Source of the DNA: Gammaproteobacteria bacterium
Lineage (GTDB): Bacteria; Pseudomonadota; Gammaproteobacteria; Pseudomonadales; Azotimanducaceae
Assembly (NCBI GenBank): GCA_026709225.1
Contig: JAPOTJ010000023.1
Coordinates: forward strand, 1-35,968
Reading direction: 5' to 3'
Length of the DNA: 35,968 bases
Below the pieces are notes generated by a model. That model ran no database searches. It worked only from the letters and a program-made list of their open reading frames with translations, and was not told the DNA's origin. Shown here in pieces: positions 24,188 to 33,487 of the stretch. A program made the translations under genes and the position numbers. Each line of letters opens with the position of its first letter. The stretch's first letter is position 1.

Positions 24188-27100
24188 CTAATCCGTGTAT
24201 CCGAGGTTCGGCAGCAGGCGCCGCTCGGCCTCGTCGAGGGCGATGCCTTTGCGTCGGGCGTAGTCCTCAACCTGGTCGCGACCGAGCAAGCCAACGTCAA
24301 AGTAGGCGCTATCAGGATGCGAGAAGTACCAGCCACTCACCGACGACGCCGGCGACATGGCCCACGACTCGGTGAGCTGTATGCCAAAGTCATCGTCGAG
24401 TTCGAGCAGCTGCCATATCTTCGATTTTTCGCTGTGCTCGGGACACGCGGGATAGCCGGGCGCTGGTCGTATCCCTTGGTAGGCCTCGGCGATCAGCGAA
24501 CCGGTATCCGGCGATTCTTCCTCCGCATAGCTCCAATACTCGCGCCTGACCTGCCAGTGAAGGCGCTCTGCGAACGCTTCGGCGAGACGGTCGGCGAGCG
24601 CCTTCAAAAGAATCGCGCTGTAATCATCAGCTGCGGCCTCGAACGCCTTCGACCGCGCCTGTTCACCGACGCCCGCTGTCACCACAAATGCCCCCACCCA
24701 GTCGGCCATGCCTGAAGATGCCGTCGCCACATAGTCGGACAAACATCGGTTCGGCAAGCCATCCGCGAGCTTGCGCTGCTGGCGCAGCATGGACAGTCGC
24801 ATACGCTCGTCCTCTCTCGACTCGTCCGCGAAAATGCGAATGTCGTCATCGGGCAAGGCGGCCGCCGGGAAGATGCCGCATGCGCCTCTCGCCTGAAGCC
24901 AGCCTTCATCGGTGATCTGGGCGAGCATCGCCTGCGCCGCCTCAAACAGCTCGCGCGCGGCAGCGCCTTTCTGCGGATCGTCAAGAATCTGCGGAAATTG
25001 ACCGTTGAGCTGCCACGCCGAAAAGAAGGGCCGCCAATCAATGAATTCGACGAGTTCATTGAGCGGTTGCGCGTCGATGCGCCATACGCCTCGACGCTTC
25101 GGTACTGGCGGCTGGTAGTCGTCAAGGCGCGAACGAAATCGATTCTCGCGTGCTTCCGTCAGGGACAGTCCGGGCGCGCGACGCGCGGGCTGCGCGTGGC
25201 GCGAACGCCTTAGCGCATGGTCGCGCGCCACCTCTTCCATGAATGCCGGGCGCTTGCTGACATCGAGCCTTTTGACCACCGATGCCGCGCGCGACGCATC
25301 CTTGACATAGACGACCGGCCCCGAATACGCCGGATCAATCTTCACCGATGTATGCGCCGGTGATGTCGTCGCGCCGCCAATCAAGAGCGGCAGCGTGAAT
25401 CCTTGCTTGGACATTTCACTCGCCACATGCACCATTTCATCGAGCGAAGGCGTAATGAGGCCGGAGAGTCCAATCATGTCCGCGCCCGTTTCACGCGCGG
25501 TATCGAGGATTGTCTGGCACGGCACCATGACGCCAAGGTCCACGACCTCATAGCCATTACACTGCAGGACGACACTGACGATATTCTTGCCGATATCGTG
25601 CACATCGCCTTTGACGGTGGCAAGCACGAGCTTGCCGCGCGTTGCCATCGCCCGCTCCGATTCCGCGCCCTGCATGAACGGCACCAGATACTCGACCGCA
25701 CGCTTCATCACGCGCGCTGATTTGACCACCTGCGGCAGGAACATCTTGCCGCTGCCGAACAGGTCGCCGACGGTGTTCATGCCGCCCATCAGCGGCCCTT
25801 CGATGACGTCAAGCGGATGCGCCACCGCCAGCCGCGCCGCTTCGACATCCTCGACGACATGATCGTCGATGCCATGCACCAAAGCGTATTCGAGTCGCTT
25901 CGCCACCTCGAGTTCGCGCCATTCACTCGCAGCCTCATTGCCTTCACTGGCGTTCCCGGCGAACTCTCCGGCAAGCCGAAGCAGCCGCTCGGTGGTGTCG
26001 CCCTGCCCTCTTCGGTTCAGTAGCGCATCCTCAACGGCATCGCGCAGCCGTGTCGGAACATCATCATAGACGAGCAGCGACCCGGCGTTGATGATCGCCA
26101 TGTCGAGGCCTGCCTTCACCGCGTGGTACAAGAACACCGAATGCATGGCGCGCCGCAGCATCTCGTTGCCGCGAAACGCAAAGGACACATTGCTGATGCC
26201 GCCGCTGACAAGCACGCCCGGACACGCCGCTTTGATCTTGGGGATAGATTCGATGAACGAGCGCGCATAGTCGTCATGCTCTTCAATGCCGGTCGCAATA
26301 GCAAGTACGTTCGGATCGAAAATGATGTCGCTCGGCGCTATGCCGAGCTTCTCTGTCAGCAGTCGGAAGCTGCGCCTACAGATTTCGACGCGCCGCTCAA
26401 CATCGGTCGCCTGACCTTCTTCATCGAACGCCATGACCACCATCGCAGACCCAAGATCGCGAATCCGCATCGCCTGTTCGAGAAACGTCGCCTCGCCCTC
26501 CTTGAGGCTGATCGAATTGGCAATGCCTTTCCCCTGCAGGCACGACAGACCCGCTTCAAGGACTTCAAAGCGCGACGAATCGACCATGACCGGCACGCGG
26601 CTGATCGCAGGTTCGCTGGCCAGCAGATTGAGGAAGTGGGTCATCACAGCGACGCCATCGAGCATGCCGTCATCCATGTTGACATCGATGATATTGGCGC
26701 CGCCGTCAACTTGCCCCGCCGCGACCTTGAGCGCGCCTGCGAAATCGCCGGACTTGATCAGCCTCAAGAAAGCGCGGGAGCCAGCGACATTGGTGCGCTC
26801 GCCGATATGCAGCAGTCCAGTGTCTGCACCCACGCTGAGCGGCTCAAGCCCTGAGAGGCTGAGGTACGCTCGGCGTTGCGGCGGACGGCGTCGCACTGTC
26901 GATGCGTCGATGCGCTCACGAATCGCGGCGATGTGCTCGGGCCGAGTACCGCAGCAACCGCCCAAGAAATTGACCACGCCGTCGTCGGCAATTTCGCCGA
27001 GCAGCGCCGCGGTCGACTCCGGCGTCTCGTCGTATTCGCCGAACTCGTTCGGCAAGCCGGCATTGGGGTGCAAGCTGATGCGGGTATCGGCGATATGCGC

Positions 27101-27889
27101 GAGTTCGCGAATGTGAGCATCGAGCTGCTTGGCACCGAGCGCACAATTGAGGCCCACTGCGAGTGGCTCGGCATGGCGGATTGAATGAAAGAAAGCTTCG
27201 AGTGTTTGTCCGGAGAGCGTCCTGCCGGACTTGTCGGTGATCGTGCCCGAGACGATCACCGGCACACGCCGCCGCAGCTGGTTCGACAGGCGCGAAACGG
27301 CTTTCAGCGCTGCCTTGGCATTGAGCGTATCGAAGATGGTCTCAAGCAGCAGGATATCCGCGCCGCCTTCCCACAGACCGCTCGCAGCGTCGAAGTAGGT
27401 CGCTTCTAGAGCGGCGAAGTCGATCGCGCGATAGGACGGGTCTTCGACCTTGGGCGACAGCGACAGCGTGCGGTTGGTCGGCCCTATGCTACCAGCGACG
27501 AACTTCGGTGCGTTTGATGCCGCCTGCCATTCATCGGCGACACCGCGCGCAATCTGCGCGGATGCGTAATTGACTTCCTTCACCATGTGCGCCAGCCCGT
27601 AATCAGCAAGCGATGGCGCATTGGCCGTGAAGCTGTTGGTTTTGATGATCTCGGCGCCGGCAGCGAGATACTGCGCATGCACGTCGCGCACGATGCCCGG
27701 CTGGCTCAAGCTCAGAATGTCGATATTGCCCGCGAGGTCGTGCTCGGCATTTTGGAAGCGCGCGCCGCGAAAATCGGCTTCGCCGAGCCCGAGCGACTGC
27801 ACGAGCGTCGCAAAAGCGCCGTCTAGGAGGACGATTCTGCTATCAATGTTGGCCTCAAGCCACTTGAGGCGTTCGCTGCGCGCATCCAT
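24188..27889 (-). CDS. metH: Cobalamin-dependent methionine synthase
   Basis: The 1233-residue enzyme transfers the methyl group of 5-methyl-THF through cobalamin to homocysteine. All four modules are present. The homocysteine domain has zinc ligands Cys249 (GLNCALGA), Cys312 and Cys313 (GGCCGT). The pterin domain has [12 protein letters not shown] and [10 protein letters not shown]. The B12 cap and domain carry the cobalt-ligating His764 in DVHDIGKN, with the SGLI and GGATTS motifs. The C-terminal AdoMet reactivation domain has [15 protein letters not shown] and a [12 protein letters not shown] end. Length matches E. coli MetH (1227). It lies 12 bases after metF, forming an operon. Its presence implies B12 uptake or synthesis elsewhere. 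Confidence 0.97.
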   Translation of the reverse strand: MDARSERLKWLEANIDSRIVLLDGAFATLVQSLGLGEADFRGARFQNAEHDLAGNIDILSLSQPGIVRDVHAQYLAAGAEIIKTNSFTANAPSLADYGLAHMVKEVNYASAQIARGVADEWQAASNAPKFVAGSIGPTNRTLSLSPKVEDPSYRAIDFAALEATYFDAASGLWEGGADILLLETIFDTLNAKAALKAVSRLSNQLRRRVPVIVSGTITDKSGRTLSGQTLEAFFHSIRHAEPLAVGLNCALGAKQLDAHIRELAHIADTRISLHPNAGLPNEFGEYDETPESTAALLGEIADDGVVNFLGGCCGTRPEHIAAIRERIDASTVRRRPPQRRAYLSLSGLEPLSVGADTGLLHIGERTNVAGSRAFLRLIKSGDFAGALKVAAGQVDGGANIIDVNMDDGMLDGVAVMTHFLNLLASEPAISRVPVMVDSSRFEVLEAGLSCLQGKGIANSISLKEGEATFLEQAMRIRDLGSAMVVMAFDEEGQATDVERRVEICRRSFRLLTEKLGIAPSDIIFDPNVLAIATGIEEHDDYARSFIESIPKIKAACPGVLVSGGISNVSFAFRGNEMLRRAMHSVFLYHAVKAGLDMAIINAGSLLVYDDVPTRLRDAVEDALLNRRGQGDTTERLLRLAGEFAGNASEGNEAASEWRELEVAKRLEYALVHGIDDHVVEDVEAARLAVAHPLDVIEGPLMGGMNTVGDLFGSGKMFLPQVVKSARVMKRAVEYLVPFMQGAESERAMATRGKLVLATVKGDVHDIGKNIVSVVLQCNGYEVVDLGVMVPCQTILDTARETGADMIGLSGLITPSLDEMVHVASEMSKQGFTLPLLIGGATTSPAHTSVKIDPAYSGPVVYVKDASRAASVVKRLDVSKRPAFMEEVARDHALRRSRHAQPARRAPGLSLTEARENRFRSRLDDYQPPVPKRRGVWRIDAQPLNELVEFIDWRPFFSAWQLNGQFPQILDDPQKGAAARELFEAAQAMLAQITDEGWLQARGACGIFPAAALPDDDIRIFADESREDERMRLSMLRQQRKLADGLPNRCLSDYVATASSGMADWVGAFVVTAGVGEQARSKAFEAAADDYSAILLKALADRLAEAFAERLHWQVRREYWSYAEEESPDTGSLIAEAYQGIRPAPGYPACPEHSEKSKIWQLLELDDDFGIQLTESWAMSPASSVSGWYFSHPDSAYFDVGLLGRDQVEDYARRKGIALDEAERRLLPNLGYTD

Positions 27890-27901
27890 ACGACGGTCAG
27901 C

Positions 27902-28726
27902 TTACGTGATGGCGCGACAGATTTCTGCGGCGAGCGCGTGGCGGTCGAGCGTGTAGATGTGCAGATGTTCAACGCCTTCTGCGACAAGCGCACGCACCTG
28001 CTCGACGACGATGTCCCTCGCAACGGCAAAGGCATCGTCGTGCGTTGTGCCTTCGAAGCGCGCACGGAGAGCCGGGGTGATGACGGCACCGCACTTGGTG
28101 GCAAACGCAAGCACCTGCTTGGCATCATGAATCGGCATGATGCCCGGTAGCACCGGTAGCGCGATGCGGCGGCGCGCGCAGCGCTCGCGAAACTCAAGAA
28201 AGTGCCGTGTCTCGAAGAACATCTGGCTGATCGCGACATCGGCACCAGCATCGGCCTTCTTTTCAAGATAAGTGAAGCGATCGTCAGGGTGCATATCATC
28301 AGGATGCCCTTCGGGATAGCAGCCGACCGCGACCTCCAGATCGGCGATGTCCTTGAGCGCAGCAACGAGCTCCCACGAAGATTCAAACTCGCCGGACGCC
28401 GACGCATAGCCGCTCGGCTGGTCACCGCGCAGGGCGACAATGCGCGTGATGCCGAGCTTGAGGTAGTCCTGTATGTGTGTCCCAAGCGCATGCTTGCTCA
28501 TGCCGACGCAGGACAGATGCGGGGCGCAGTCAATGCCGTGCTCTTCGGTGATCTGCCTGACGAGATCAAAGGTGCCGTCGCGTGTAGAGCCGCCCGCGCC
28601 GTATGACACGGTCGCGAACGCAGGTGCTAGACGCAAGAGTGGCGCGAGATTGGCCGATAGCAGCGCCTTCGCCGTGCTCGTGCGCGGCGGGAAAAACTCA
28701 AGCGAGATACGAGTGCGCTGCGTCAT
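27902..28726 (-). CDS. metF: 5,10-methylenetetrahydrofolate reductase
   Basis: The 274-residue FAD-dependent TIM-barrel enzyme makes the 5-methyl-THF used by MetH. Family marks are SLEFFPPRT (with the conserved Glu10), ATVSYGAGGSTRDGT, VALRGDQP, GCYPEGHPD, and KKADAGADVAISQMFF. Length is that of bacterial MetF (about 280-296). It opens the metF-metH operon; the metH ATG is 12 bases after its stop. A -10-like TATAGT (28783-28778, minus) lies in the divergent space, without a good -35. No SAH or SAM riboswitch fold was recognised in the 167-base leader. Confidence 0.95.
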   Translation of the reverse strand: MTQRTRISLEFFPPRTSTAKALLSANLAPLLRLAPAFATVSYGAGGSTRDGTFDLVRQITEEHGIDCAPHLSCVGMSKHALGTHIQDYLKLGITRIVALRGDQPSGYASASGEFESSWELVAALKDIADLEVAVGCYPEGHPDDMHPDDRFTYLEKKADAGADVAISQMFFETRHFLEFRERCARRRIALPVLPGIMPIHDAKQVLAFATKCGAVITPALRARFEGTTHDDAFAVARDIVVEQVRALVAEGVEHLHIYTLDRHALAAEICRAIT

Positions 28727-28893
28727 ATACGATGTTCAATGGAGGACAGTGGACTGGAGCCGACGGCAAAGGCCGAAACTATACGCGCTTTAAGCACTTA
28801 TTTTCGCCGCCGCTCACGTATCATTGTCCGCTTCATCCAAGTTTCGCCAACGTCTCACGCACCCGACCTGCCAAGTGATCTGTCATTCAATCA

Positions 28894-30312
28894 ATGCCGT
28901 TCAATCAATCTAAGTCTCTAGCTGCGCTCGTGCTGCTGCCCGCACTCCTTGGCTGCGGTGCAAGCGAAGTCACGACGCGCGCCCACTCGCCCGACATGCC
29001 AGCAGCCTGGCCGAGCGAAGTCGATACCAGCGATGTCGAAGATGGCTGGCTCGGTAGCCTGCAGGATGACGAGCTTGCCACGCTCGTGGACGAAGCGCTT
29101 GCGCAAAACCACGCCTTGGCACGCATCAAGGAAGACATCGCACAAGCCGAAGCGGCGCTTGCCAGCACTTCCGCAGCGCGCCTGCCCGCTGTGAGCGCGA
29201 GCTTCGATGCCTCAAAGAGCGATCATGGGACAGGCGCATCAAGCAGCGGCTTTGCCCAGCCAAGCGGGGTGCGGGAACGCTTTGGCGCGTCGCTCGGTGT
29301 CAACTGGGAAATCGATGTCCTGCTGAAACTTGCGGATGGTGCGAGACGCGCATCGCTCGACTATCTCGCCCAGCAATCAGCCTACGAATGGGCGCAGCTC
29401 GGATTGGTCAGCGACGTGGCAAGCGCGTACTTTAGCCACCGCGAAGCTTCCGAGCTGCTGCGGCTCTCGCAGAAGCGGCTTGACAATCTCGCCACCAACC
29501 TGGAAATCGTCGAGCGCGGCTATCGGCAAGGCATCAACAACGCTGTCGATGTATATCTGTCGCGCAGCGTGCTCGCGCAGCAGCAGGCACAGGTGGCTGA
29601 GCGACAAGCCGCGCAAGTCGCACGGGCCATTCGCTTGCAGCGCCTGCTCGGCCGGGTGCCCGATGGGGATATCGCGCCCGGAGCCGATCTCGAAGTGCTG
29701 ACTACGCCAGTCACCGTCGGCCTGCCTTCGACACTGCTCAAACGCAGGCACGATGTGCGCGAAGCTTGGCTGAATCTACTCGCGGCTGATGCTGCGGTCG
29801 CGGTCGCGCACAAAAATCGCTTTCCGCGCATCACGCTCGCCGCAAGCACGAGCGACACCACAAGCGAGATCGATGCGCTGCTCTCAGAAGGCAGTCTCGC
29901 ATGGTCGGTCGCAGGTGGCCTGACAGCGCCGATTTTCGATGCTGGACGCCTCAAAGCGCTAGAGGAAGCGGCGCGTTCGCGCACGCGGGCGACTGAACGG
30001 CTGTACATGGAGCGCGTCGCCGTCGCCTTCGGCGAAGTGCATCAGGCGATCACAGACCAAGCAGCGCTTCGGCGCCGTCACGATGCCTATGCGAGTTCCG
30101 CAGACAATGCGCACGCCGCCGCGGGCCTTTCGTTTGAGCAGTATCAGCGCGGTTTGACCACCTATGTGACAGTGCTTGAATCGGAACGGCGCGCCTTCGA
30201 TGCGCAAACCACGCTGGTACGATTGCGCGCCGAGCTGCTTCGCAATCGCGTGGCTTTGCATCGCGCCTTGGGCGGTGATTGGCAAACGGCAGGCTCACCC
30301 GCAGATTCCTGA
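28894..30312 (+). CDS. RND-type efflux outer-membrane factor (OprM/NodT family lipoprotein)
   Basis: The 472-residue protein is a TolC-like channel subunit for tripartite export. The signal peptide ends in the lipobox LLGC, giving lipidated Cys21. Two outer-membrane-efflux repeats follow (about 55-250 and 270-460), marked by WLGSLQDDELATLVDEALAQNHAL, the RRHDVREAWLNLLAADAAVAVA helix, and the AFGEVHQAITD / QRGLTTYVTVLESER stretch near the C-terminus. The membrane fusion protein follows after 25 bases. No RND permease gene is present in the operon, so the channel must serve a pump encoded elsewhere or the system is incomplete. Confidence 0.92.
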   Translation: MPFNQSKSLAALVLLPALLGCGASEVTTRAHSPDMPAAWPSEVDTSDVEDGWLGSLQDDELATLVDEALAQNHALARIKEDIAQAEAALASTSAARLPAVSASFDASKSDHGTGASSSGFAQPSGVRERFGASLGVNWEIDVLLKLADGARRASLDYLAQQSAYEWAQLGLVSDVASAYFSHREASELLRLSQKRLDNLATNLEIVERGYRQGINNAVDVYLSRSVLAQQQAQVAERQAAQVARAIRLQRLLGRVPDGDIAPGADLEVLTTPVTVGLPSTLLKRRHDVREAWLNLLAADAAVAVAHKNRFPRITLAASTSDTTSEIDALLSEGSLAWSVAGGLTAPIFDAGRLKALEEAARSRTRATERLYMERVAVAFGEVHQAITDQAALRRRHDAYASSADNAHAAAGLSFEQYQRGLTTYVTVLESERRAFDAQTTLVRLRAELLRNRVALHRALGGDWQTAGSPADS

Positions 30313-30337
30313 GACGCGCGCGCGGCACCACAAAGAC

Positions 30338-31555
30338 ATGACAAGCGAGACGCAAGATCATCGTCGGCAGGCCCTGCTCAAGGTACTGCTGCCGGTGGCT
30401 GTGCTTCTCTGCCTCGGCCTCGCGGCTGCCGTCCTCGTCAGCAACCCGCCGCAAGCCGATATCAAGCCGCCGCCCGATGCGCGGCTGATGGTCGAAGTCA
30501 TGCCGCTTGCCGCACGTGACTTTGAGATCATGCTGGGGAGCTACGGCACAGTCGCGCCGCGAACGCGCTCCATGCTCACCTCTGAGGTGTCCGGACAAAT
30601 TCGCTCCATCGCGCCCGGCTTTCGGGATGGCGGCGCGTTTGCCGAAGGCGATGTTCTGATGCGCATCGACAAGCGCGTCTACGAAGCCAACGTGCGCATT
30701 GCCGAGGCAGCGTACATGGAAGCCAATCAGCGCCTCGCCGAGGAGCGCGCGCGCGCCGTCCAAGCCGAGATTGACTGGCAGAATCTTGGCGAGCCGGCGC
30801 CGGCGCCCGACCTCGTGCTCAGGCGCCCGCAGCTATTGGCGGCCGAGGCGCGGCTCGGTTCGGCTGAAGCATCGCGCGCCAAGGCTGAACTTGACCTTGA
30901 ACGGACGGAGATCAGGGCACCCTTTGATGGCCGCGTGCTATCGAAGCGCGTCGATGTCGGCCAAGTCGTCGCCCCGAATCAGCAGCTTGCGGAGGTCTAC
31001 GCCACTGACTACGTCGAGATTCGCTTGCCGCTGAAAAACCGCGACCTAGAGTTTATTGACCTGCCGGGCATCACTGGCGAATCCATTCCGCCCGAGGCGC
31101 AGCTGCGCGCTCGCATCGCGTCAACGCTTGGCGGCGAGTTCGAGTGGCAGGGGCGTATCGTTCGCACCGAGGCGGCAATCGATGAGAATGCGCGCCAACT
31201 GCATGTGATCGCGCAGGTCGATTCGCCGTTTTCGCAGGCCGGGGCGCGTCCGCCGCTACGCATTGGACAGTATGTGACTGCCCACATTCAAGGGCGGCGA
31301 CTGCGCGAGGCGATCATGGTCCCAACATCAGCCATCTACCAGCAAACCTACGCCTACGTGGTCGATGGCGACGTGCTTGATCGACGCCTCGTAGATATTG
31401 GCTGGCAGGATGATTCACGAGCATTCATCCGCTCGGGGCTCGCCGCTGGCGACTTGTTGGTGGTCACGCCTTTGGGACAGATTGCATCCGGGACACCGGT
31501 GCGCATCGTCAATGGGAATGAGGCGCGAGCGAGGCCCGGACTGCCGGATGCATAA
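30338..31555 (+). CDS. RND efflux membrane fusion protein (HlyD/AcrA-like periplasmic adaptor)
   Basis: The 405-residue adaptor bridges an inner-membrane pump and the outer-membrane channel. It has a single N-terminal membrane segment (about 12-33, LLKVLLPVAVLLCLGLAAAVLV). A lipoyl half-motif follows (TSEVSGQIRSIAPGFRDGGAFAEGDVLMRID), then a helical hairpin, the second half (LDLERTEIRAPFDGRVLSKRVDVGQVV), and beta-barrel and membrane-proximal domains (MVPTSAIYQQTYAYVV). ATG at 30338 is preferred over upstream starts because it opens the membrane segment and does not overlap the channel gene. Its last 47 bases overlap the convergent ald gene, leaving no room for the expected permease downstream. 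Confidence 0.92.
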   Translation: MTSETQDHRRQALLKVLLPVAVLLCLGLAAAVLVSNPPQADIKPPPDARLMVEVMPLAARDFEIMLGSYGTVAPRTRSMLTSEVSGQIRSIAPGFRDGGAFAEGDVLMRIDKRVYEANVRIAEAAYMEANQRLAEERARAVQAEIDWQNLGEPAPAPDLVLRRPQLLAAEARLGSAEASRAKAELDLERTEIRAPFDGRVLSKRVDVGQVVAPNQQLAEVYATDYVEIRLPLKNRDLEFIDLPGITGESIPPEAQLRARIASTLGGEFEWQGRIVRTEAAIDENARQLHVIAQVDSPFSQAGARPPLRIGQYVTAHIQGRRLREAIMVPTSAIYQQTYAYVVDGDVLDRRLVDIGWQDDSRAFIRSGLAAGDLLVVTPLGQIASGTPVRIVNGNEARARPGLPDA

Positions 31556-32597
31556 TCTCGCCGCAGCGCACATTGAGACCTGAGCCAAGGCCGTGCGCGG
31601 CGTGCTGTAGCGCGTCGGCACCGCATGAGGCGAGCTCGCGAACATAAGGGAGCGTCGCCGAGACCAGCGCAAAGGTGGCGCTGCGCGAGACGGCGGCAGG
31701 CATGTTGGTAACGCAATAGTGGACAACGTCATCTTCTATGAATGTGGGATCGTCGTGGGTGGTGCCTTTGGAGGTCTCGAAGCAACCGCCTTGATCGATG
31801 GAAATGTCAACGAGCACCGAGCCAGGCGACATGTCGTTGACCATTTGCCGCGAAACAAGCTTTGGCGCTGCCGCGCCGGGCAACAGCACGGCACCGATCA
31901 CAAGGTCTGCTTGCGCGACGAGTTCATGCACTGATTCCGGCGTCGCGGTGCGCAGCAGGCTGCCATGCGTTTCGCTTAAGTACGCGAGCCGCGCCGTGTC
32001 GAGATCAACAATGCAGACATCCGCGAGCAGGCCGATCGCCGATTCCATCGCGTGCTGGCCAGCGTTGCCCGCGCCGAGAATGGTGACGCGCGCCGCCGGC
32101 GCTCCCGGCACTGGCGACATCAACTGCCCTTTGCCGCCGTTCGTCGATTGCAGCGCCCAGGCGCCCATCTGAATGGACAGGCGCCCGGCGATCGCACTCA
32201 TCGGCGCGAGCAGCGGCAGCCGCCCTTCGAAATCGGCAACTGTTTCATAGGCGACCGCCGTGCAGTTGCTCGATTTGAGCGCCTCGGCGAGCCGAGGCTC
32301 CGCCGCCAAATGCAGGTATCCAAACACCGTGAGCCCCGGACGCAAGTACTTGAACTCGCCCGCTTGCGGTTCCTTGACCTTGACGATCAGATCGCAACGC
32401 CCGTACAGCGCTTCGGCATCCTCGACGATCACCGCGCCCGCCGCGACGAACGCCTCGTCGATGAGCCCGATGCCGGCACCAGCGCCGCGCTGCACCATCA
32501 CTTCGTGCCCGTCCCCAAAAAGGACACACACCGCATCCGGCGTCAACCCCACCCGCCGCTCGTGGTTCTTGATTTCCTTCGGAACGCCAATACGCAT
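31509..32597 (-). CDS. ald: Alanine dehydrogenase
   Basis: The 362-residue NAD-dependent enzyme converts L-alanine to pyruvate and ammonia, or the reverse. Seen marks are MRIGVPKEIKNHERRVGLTP at the N-terminus, VKVKEPQAGEFKYLRPGLTVFGYLHLAAE, the Rossmann motif LGAGNAGQHAME, and SVLVDISIDQGGCFETSKGTTHDDPTF. Two ATGs are adjacent; the second (32597) has the better spacing to GGAG. Near the N-terminus, residues reading AVCVLFGDGHEV replace the usual AGVxxLVxAGHEV, and that DNA contains a match to the GTGTGTCC repeat (32521-32532). The divergent Lrp/AsnC gene is probably its regulator. Confidence 0.93.
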   Translation of the reverse strand: MRIGVPKEIKNHERRVGLTPDAVCVLFGDGHEVMVQRGAGAGIGLIDEAFVAAGAVIVEDAEALYGRCDLIVKVKEPQAGEFKYLRPGLTVFGYLHLAAEPRLAEALKSSNCTAVAYETVADFEGRLPLLAPMSAIAGRLSIQMGAWALQSTNGGKGQLMSPVPGAPAARVTILGAGNAGQHAMESAIGLLADVCIVDLDTARLAYLSETHGSLLRTATPESVHELVAQADLVIGAVLLPGAAAPKLVSRQMVNDMSPGSVLVDISIDQGGCFETSKGTTHDDPTFIEDDVVHYCVTNMPAAVSRSATFALVSATLPYVRELASCGADALQHAAHGLGSGLNVRCGEIMHPAVRASLAPHSH

Positions 32598-32611
32598 CAT
32601 CCTCTCCAGCC

Positions 32612-32626
32612 AATGGGACACACACC
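32612..32626 (-). repeat. GTGTGTCCC repeat in the ald leader, inverted relative to 33227
   Basis: AATGGGACACACACC is a single copy of the dispersed repeat. It lies about 15 bases upstream of the ald start codon, directly before its ribosome-binding site. It is a perfect inverted match to 33227-33241, so the Lrp/AsnC gene lies between the two arms. Confidence 0.65.
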
Positions 32627-32724
32627 GCACGAAACAAATACTATCCGCACGGACACGGCGAAGATTTGTTATTTTCTGCTCCTAGACAGGTATTATTGAT
32701 TTTTCTTCATCTTTTCCTCAAAAA

Positions 32725-33204
32725 ATGATAGATTTTTTTCATATATCGAAGTTTGATGGGTTGATTCTTCAACATCTCCAGCGCGATGCGAAGCTCACCA
32801 TGGGCGATCTGGCTCAGCGCGTGCATCTCGCCGAATCCACCTGCTATCGCCGGGTCAAGCGGCTTGAGCAGGCGGGTCTCATCCGCAGCTACGTTGCGCT
32901 CGTTGACCAAGGGCTCGCTGGCTATCCCGACGATGTCTTCGTTCATATCACGCTCGAGAGTCAGCAGCGCGACACGCTCTCGCTGTTTGAGCAGGAGGTC
33001 GCAAAGATTCCCGAAGTGATGGAATGTCACCTGATGTCAGGCGATTCCGATTATCTGCTGCGCGTCATCGTTAGCGATGCGCGCGATTACGAGCGGCTGC
33101 ATGGGCAAAAGCTGACAGCACTGCCCGGCGTGGCTCGGGTTCATTCGAGCTTTGCACTACGAACCGTGGTGCGTAAAACCGAGATCGAAGTGCGTGACGC
33201 TTGA
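32725..33204 (+). CDS. Lrp/AsnC-family transcriptional regulator
   Basis: The 159-residue protein has an N-terminal helix-turn-helix (about 9-58: KFDGLILQHLQRDAKLTMGDLAQRVHLAESTCYRRVKRLEQAGLI). A C-terminal RAM effector/oligomerisation domain follows (about 72-150: VFVHITLESQ, IPEVMECHLMSGDSDYLLRVIVSD, LPGVARVHSSFALRTVV). Its start is 127 bases from the divergent ald start, which is the usual arrangement for an alanine-responsive Lrp-type activator of ald. ATG at 32725 follows an A+T-rich leader with no clear ribosome-binding site. The gene is flanked by inverted copies of the GTGTGTCCC repeat. Confidence 0.92.
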   Translation: MIDFFHISKFDGLILQHLQRDAKLTMGDLAQRVHLAESTCYRRVKRLEQAGLIRSYVALVDQGLAGYPDDVFVHITLESQQRDTLSLFEQEVAKIPEVMECHLMSGDSDYLLRVIVSDARDYERLHGQKLTALPGVARVHSSFALRTVVRKTEIEVRDA

Positions 33205-33224
33205 GCCGTGCTCTGCGACCTCCT

Positions 33225-33272
33225 ATGGTGTGTGTCCCATTTGCGTTTGCGATGGTGTGTGTCCTATTTGCG
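33225..33272 (+). repeat. Tandem pair of GTGTGTCCC repeats
   Basis: ATGGTGTGTGTCCCATTTGCG (33225-33245) recurs at 33252-33272 with one change (CCT for CCC), a 27-bp period. The pair lies 20 bases after the Lrp/AsnC stop. Confidence 0.7.
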
Positions 33273-33487
33273 GAGACGGGTTGATGATGGTTGCACGGAA
33301 CATGATGACAACGAACGCGTGATGACCATCAACATCTTCCGAAACCTGCTTGGAAAGCTCTGTTATTCAAAGTTTCGTGAGCTTTCAATAACTTCTGTCG
33401 AGTCTTGTCGAGTCTTGTCGAGTCTTGCCAACCTTCCTTGGTCTACACGAACCGAAACGGCAGCGCCGCTTCGATAGCGTGTATTCA
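33273..33487. other. Non-coding space between the Lrp/AsnC and fabG 3' ends
   Basis: No gene is seen. It contains an 11-bp inverted repeat with one mismatch (GTTATTCAAAG 33362-33372, CTTTCAATAAC 33382-33392) and a 10-bp tandem repeat just beyond. The hairpin lies between the convergent ends and could terminate both transcripts, though there is no clean T-run. The expected acpP gene after fabG is not here. Confidence 0.4.
33397..33426. repeat. Three tandem copies of GTCGAGTCTT
   Basis: Three consecutive 10-bp units begin at 33397, 33407 and 33417. The first two are identical and the last is identical up to its end, where the sequence runs on into GCCAACC. They adjoin a hairpin in the intergenic space. 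Confidence 0.75.

Noticed and set aside
24053-24715. Plus-strand frame starting in the GTGTGTCCC cluster (reading VCVPF repeatedly)
   Set aside because: The start is repeat DNA and the rest is antisense to metH. The VCVPF reading is merely the repeat translated.
28471-28486. GTGTGTCCC match inside metF
   Set aside because: It encodes residues in the open LGTHIQDYL stretch of MetF, lacks the flanking ATTT extension and is isolated, so chance is likely.
28727-28893. SAH or SAM riboswitch upstream of metF
   Set aside because: The leader was read for the conserved riboswitch cores and none was recognised; only ordinary A+T-rich promoter-like sequence is seen.
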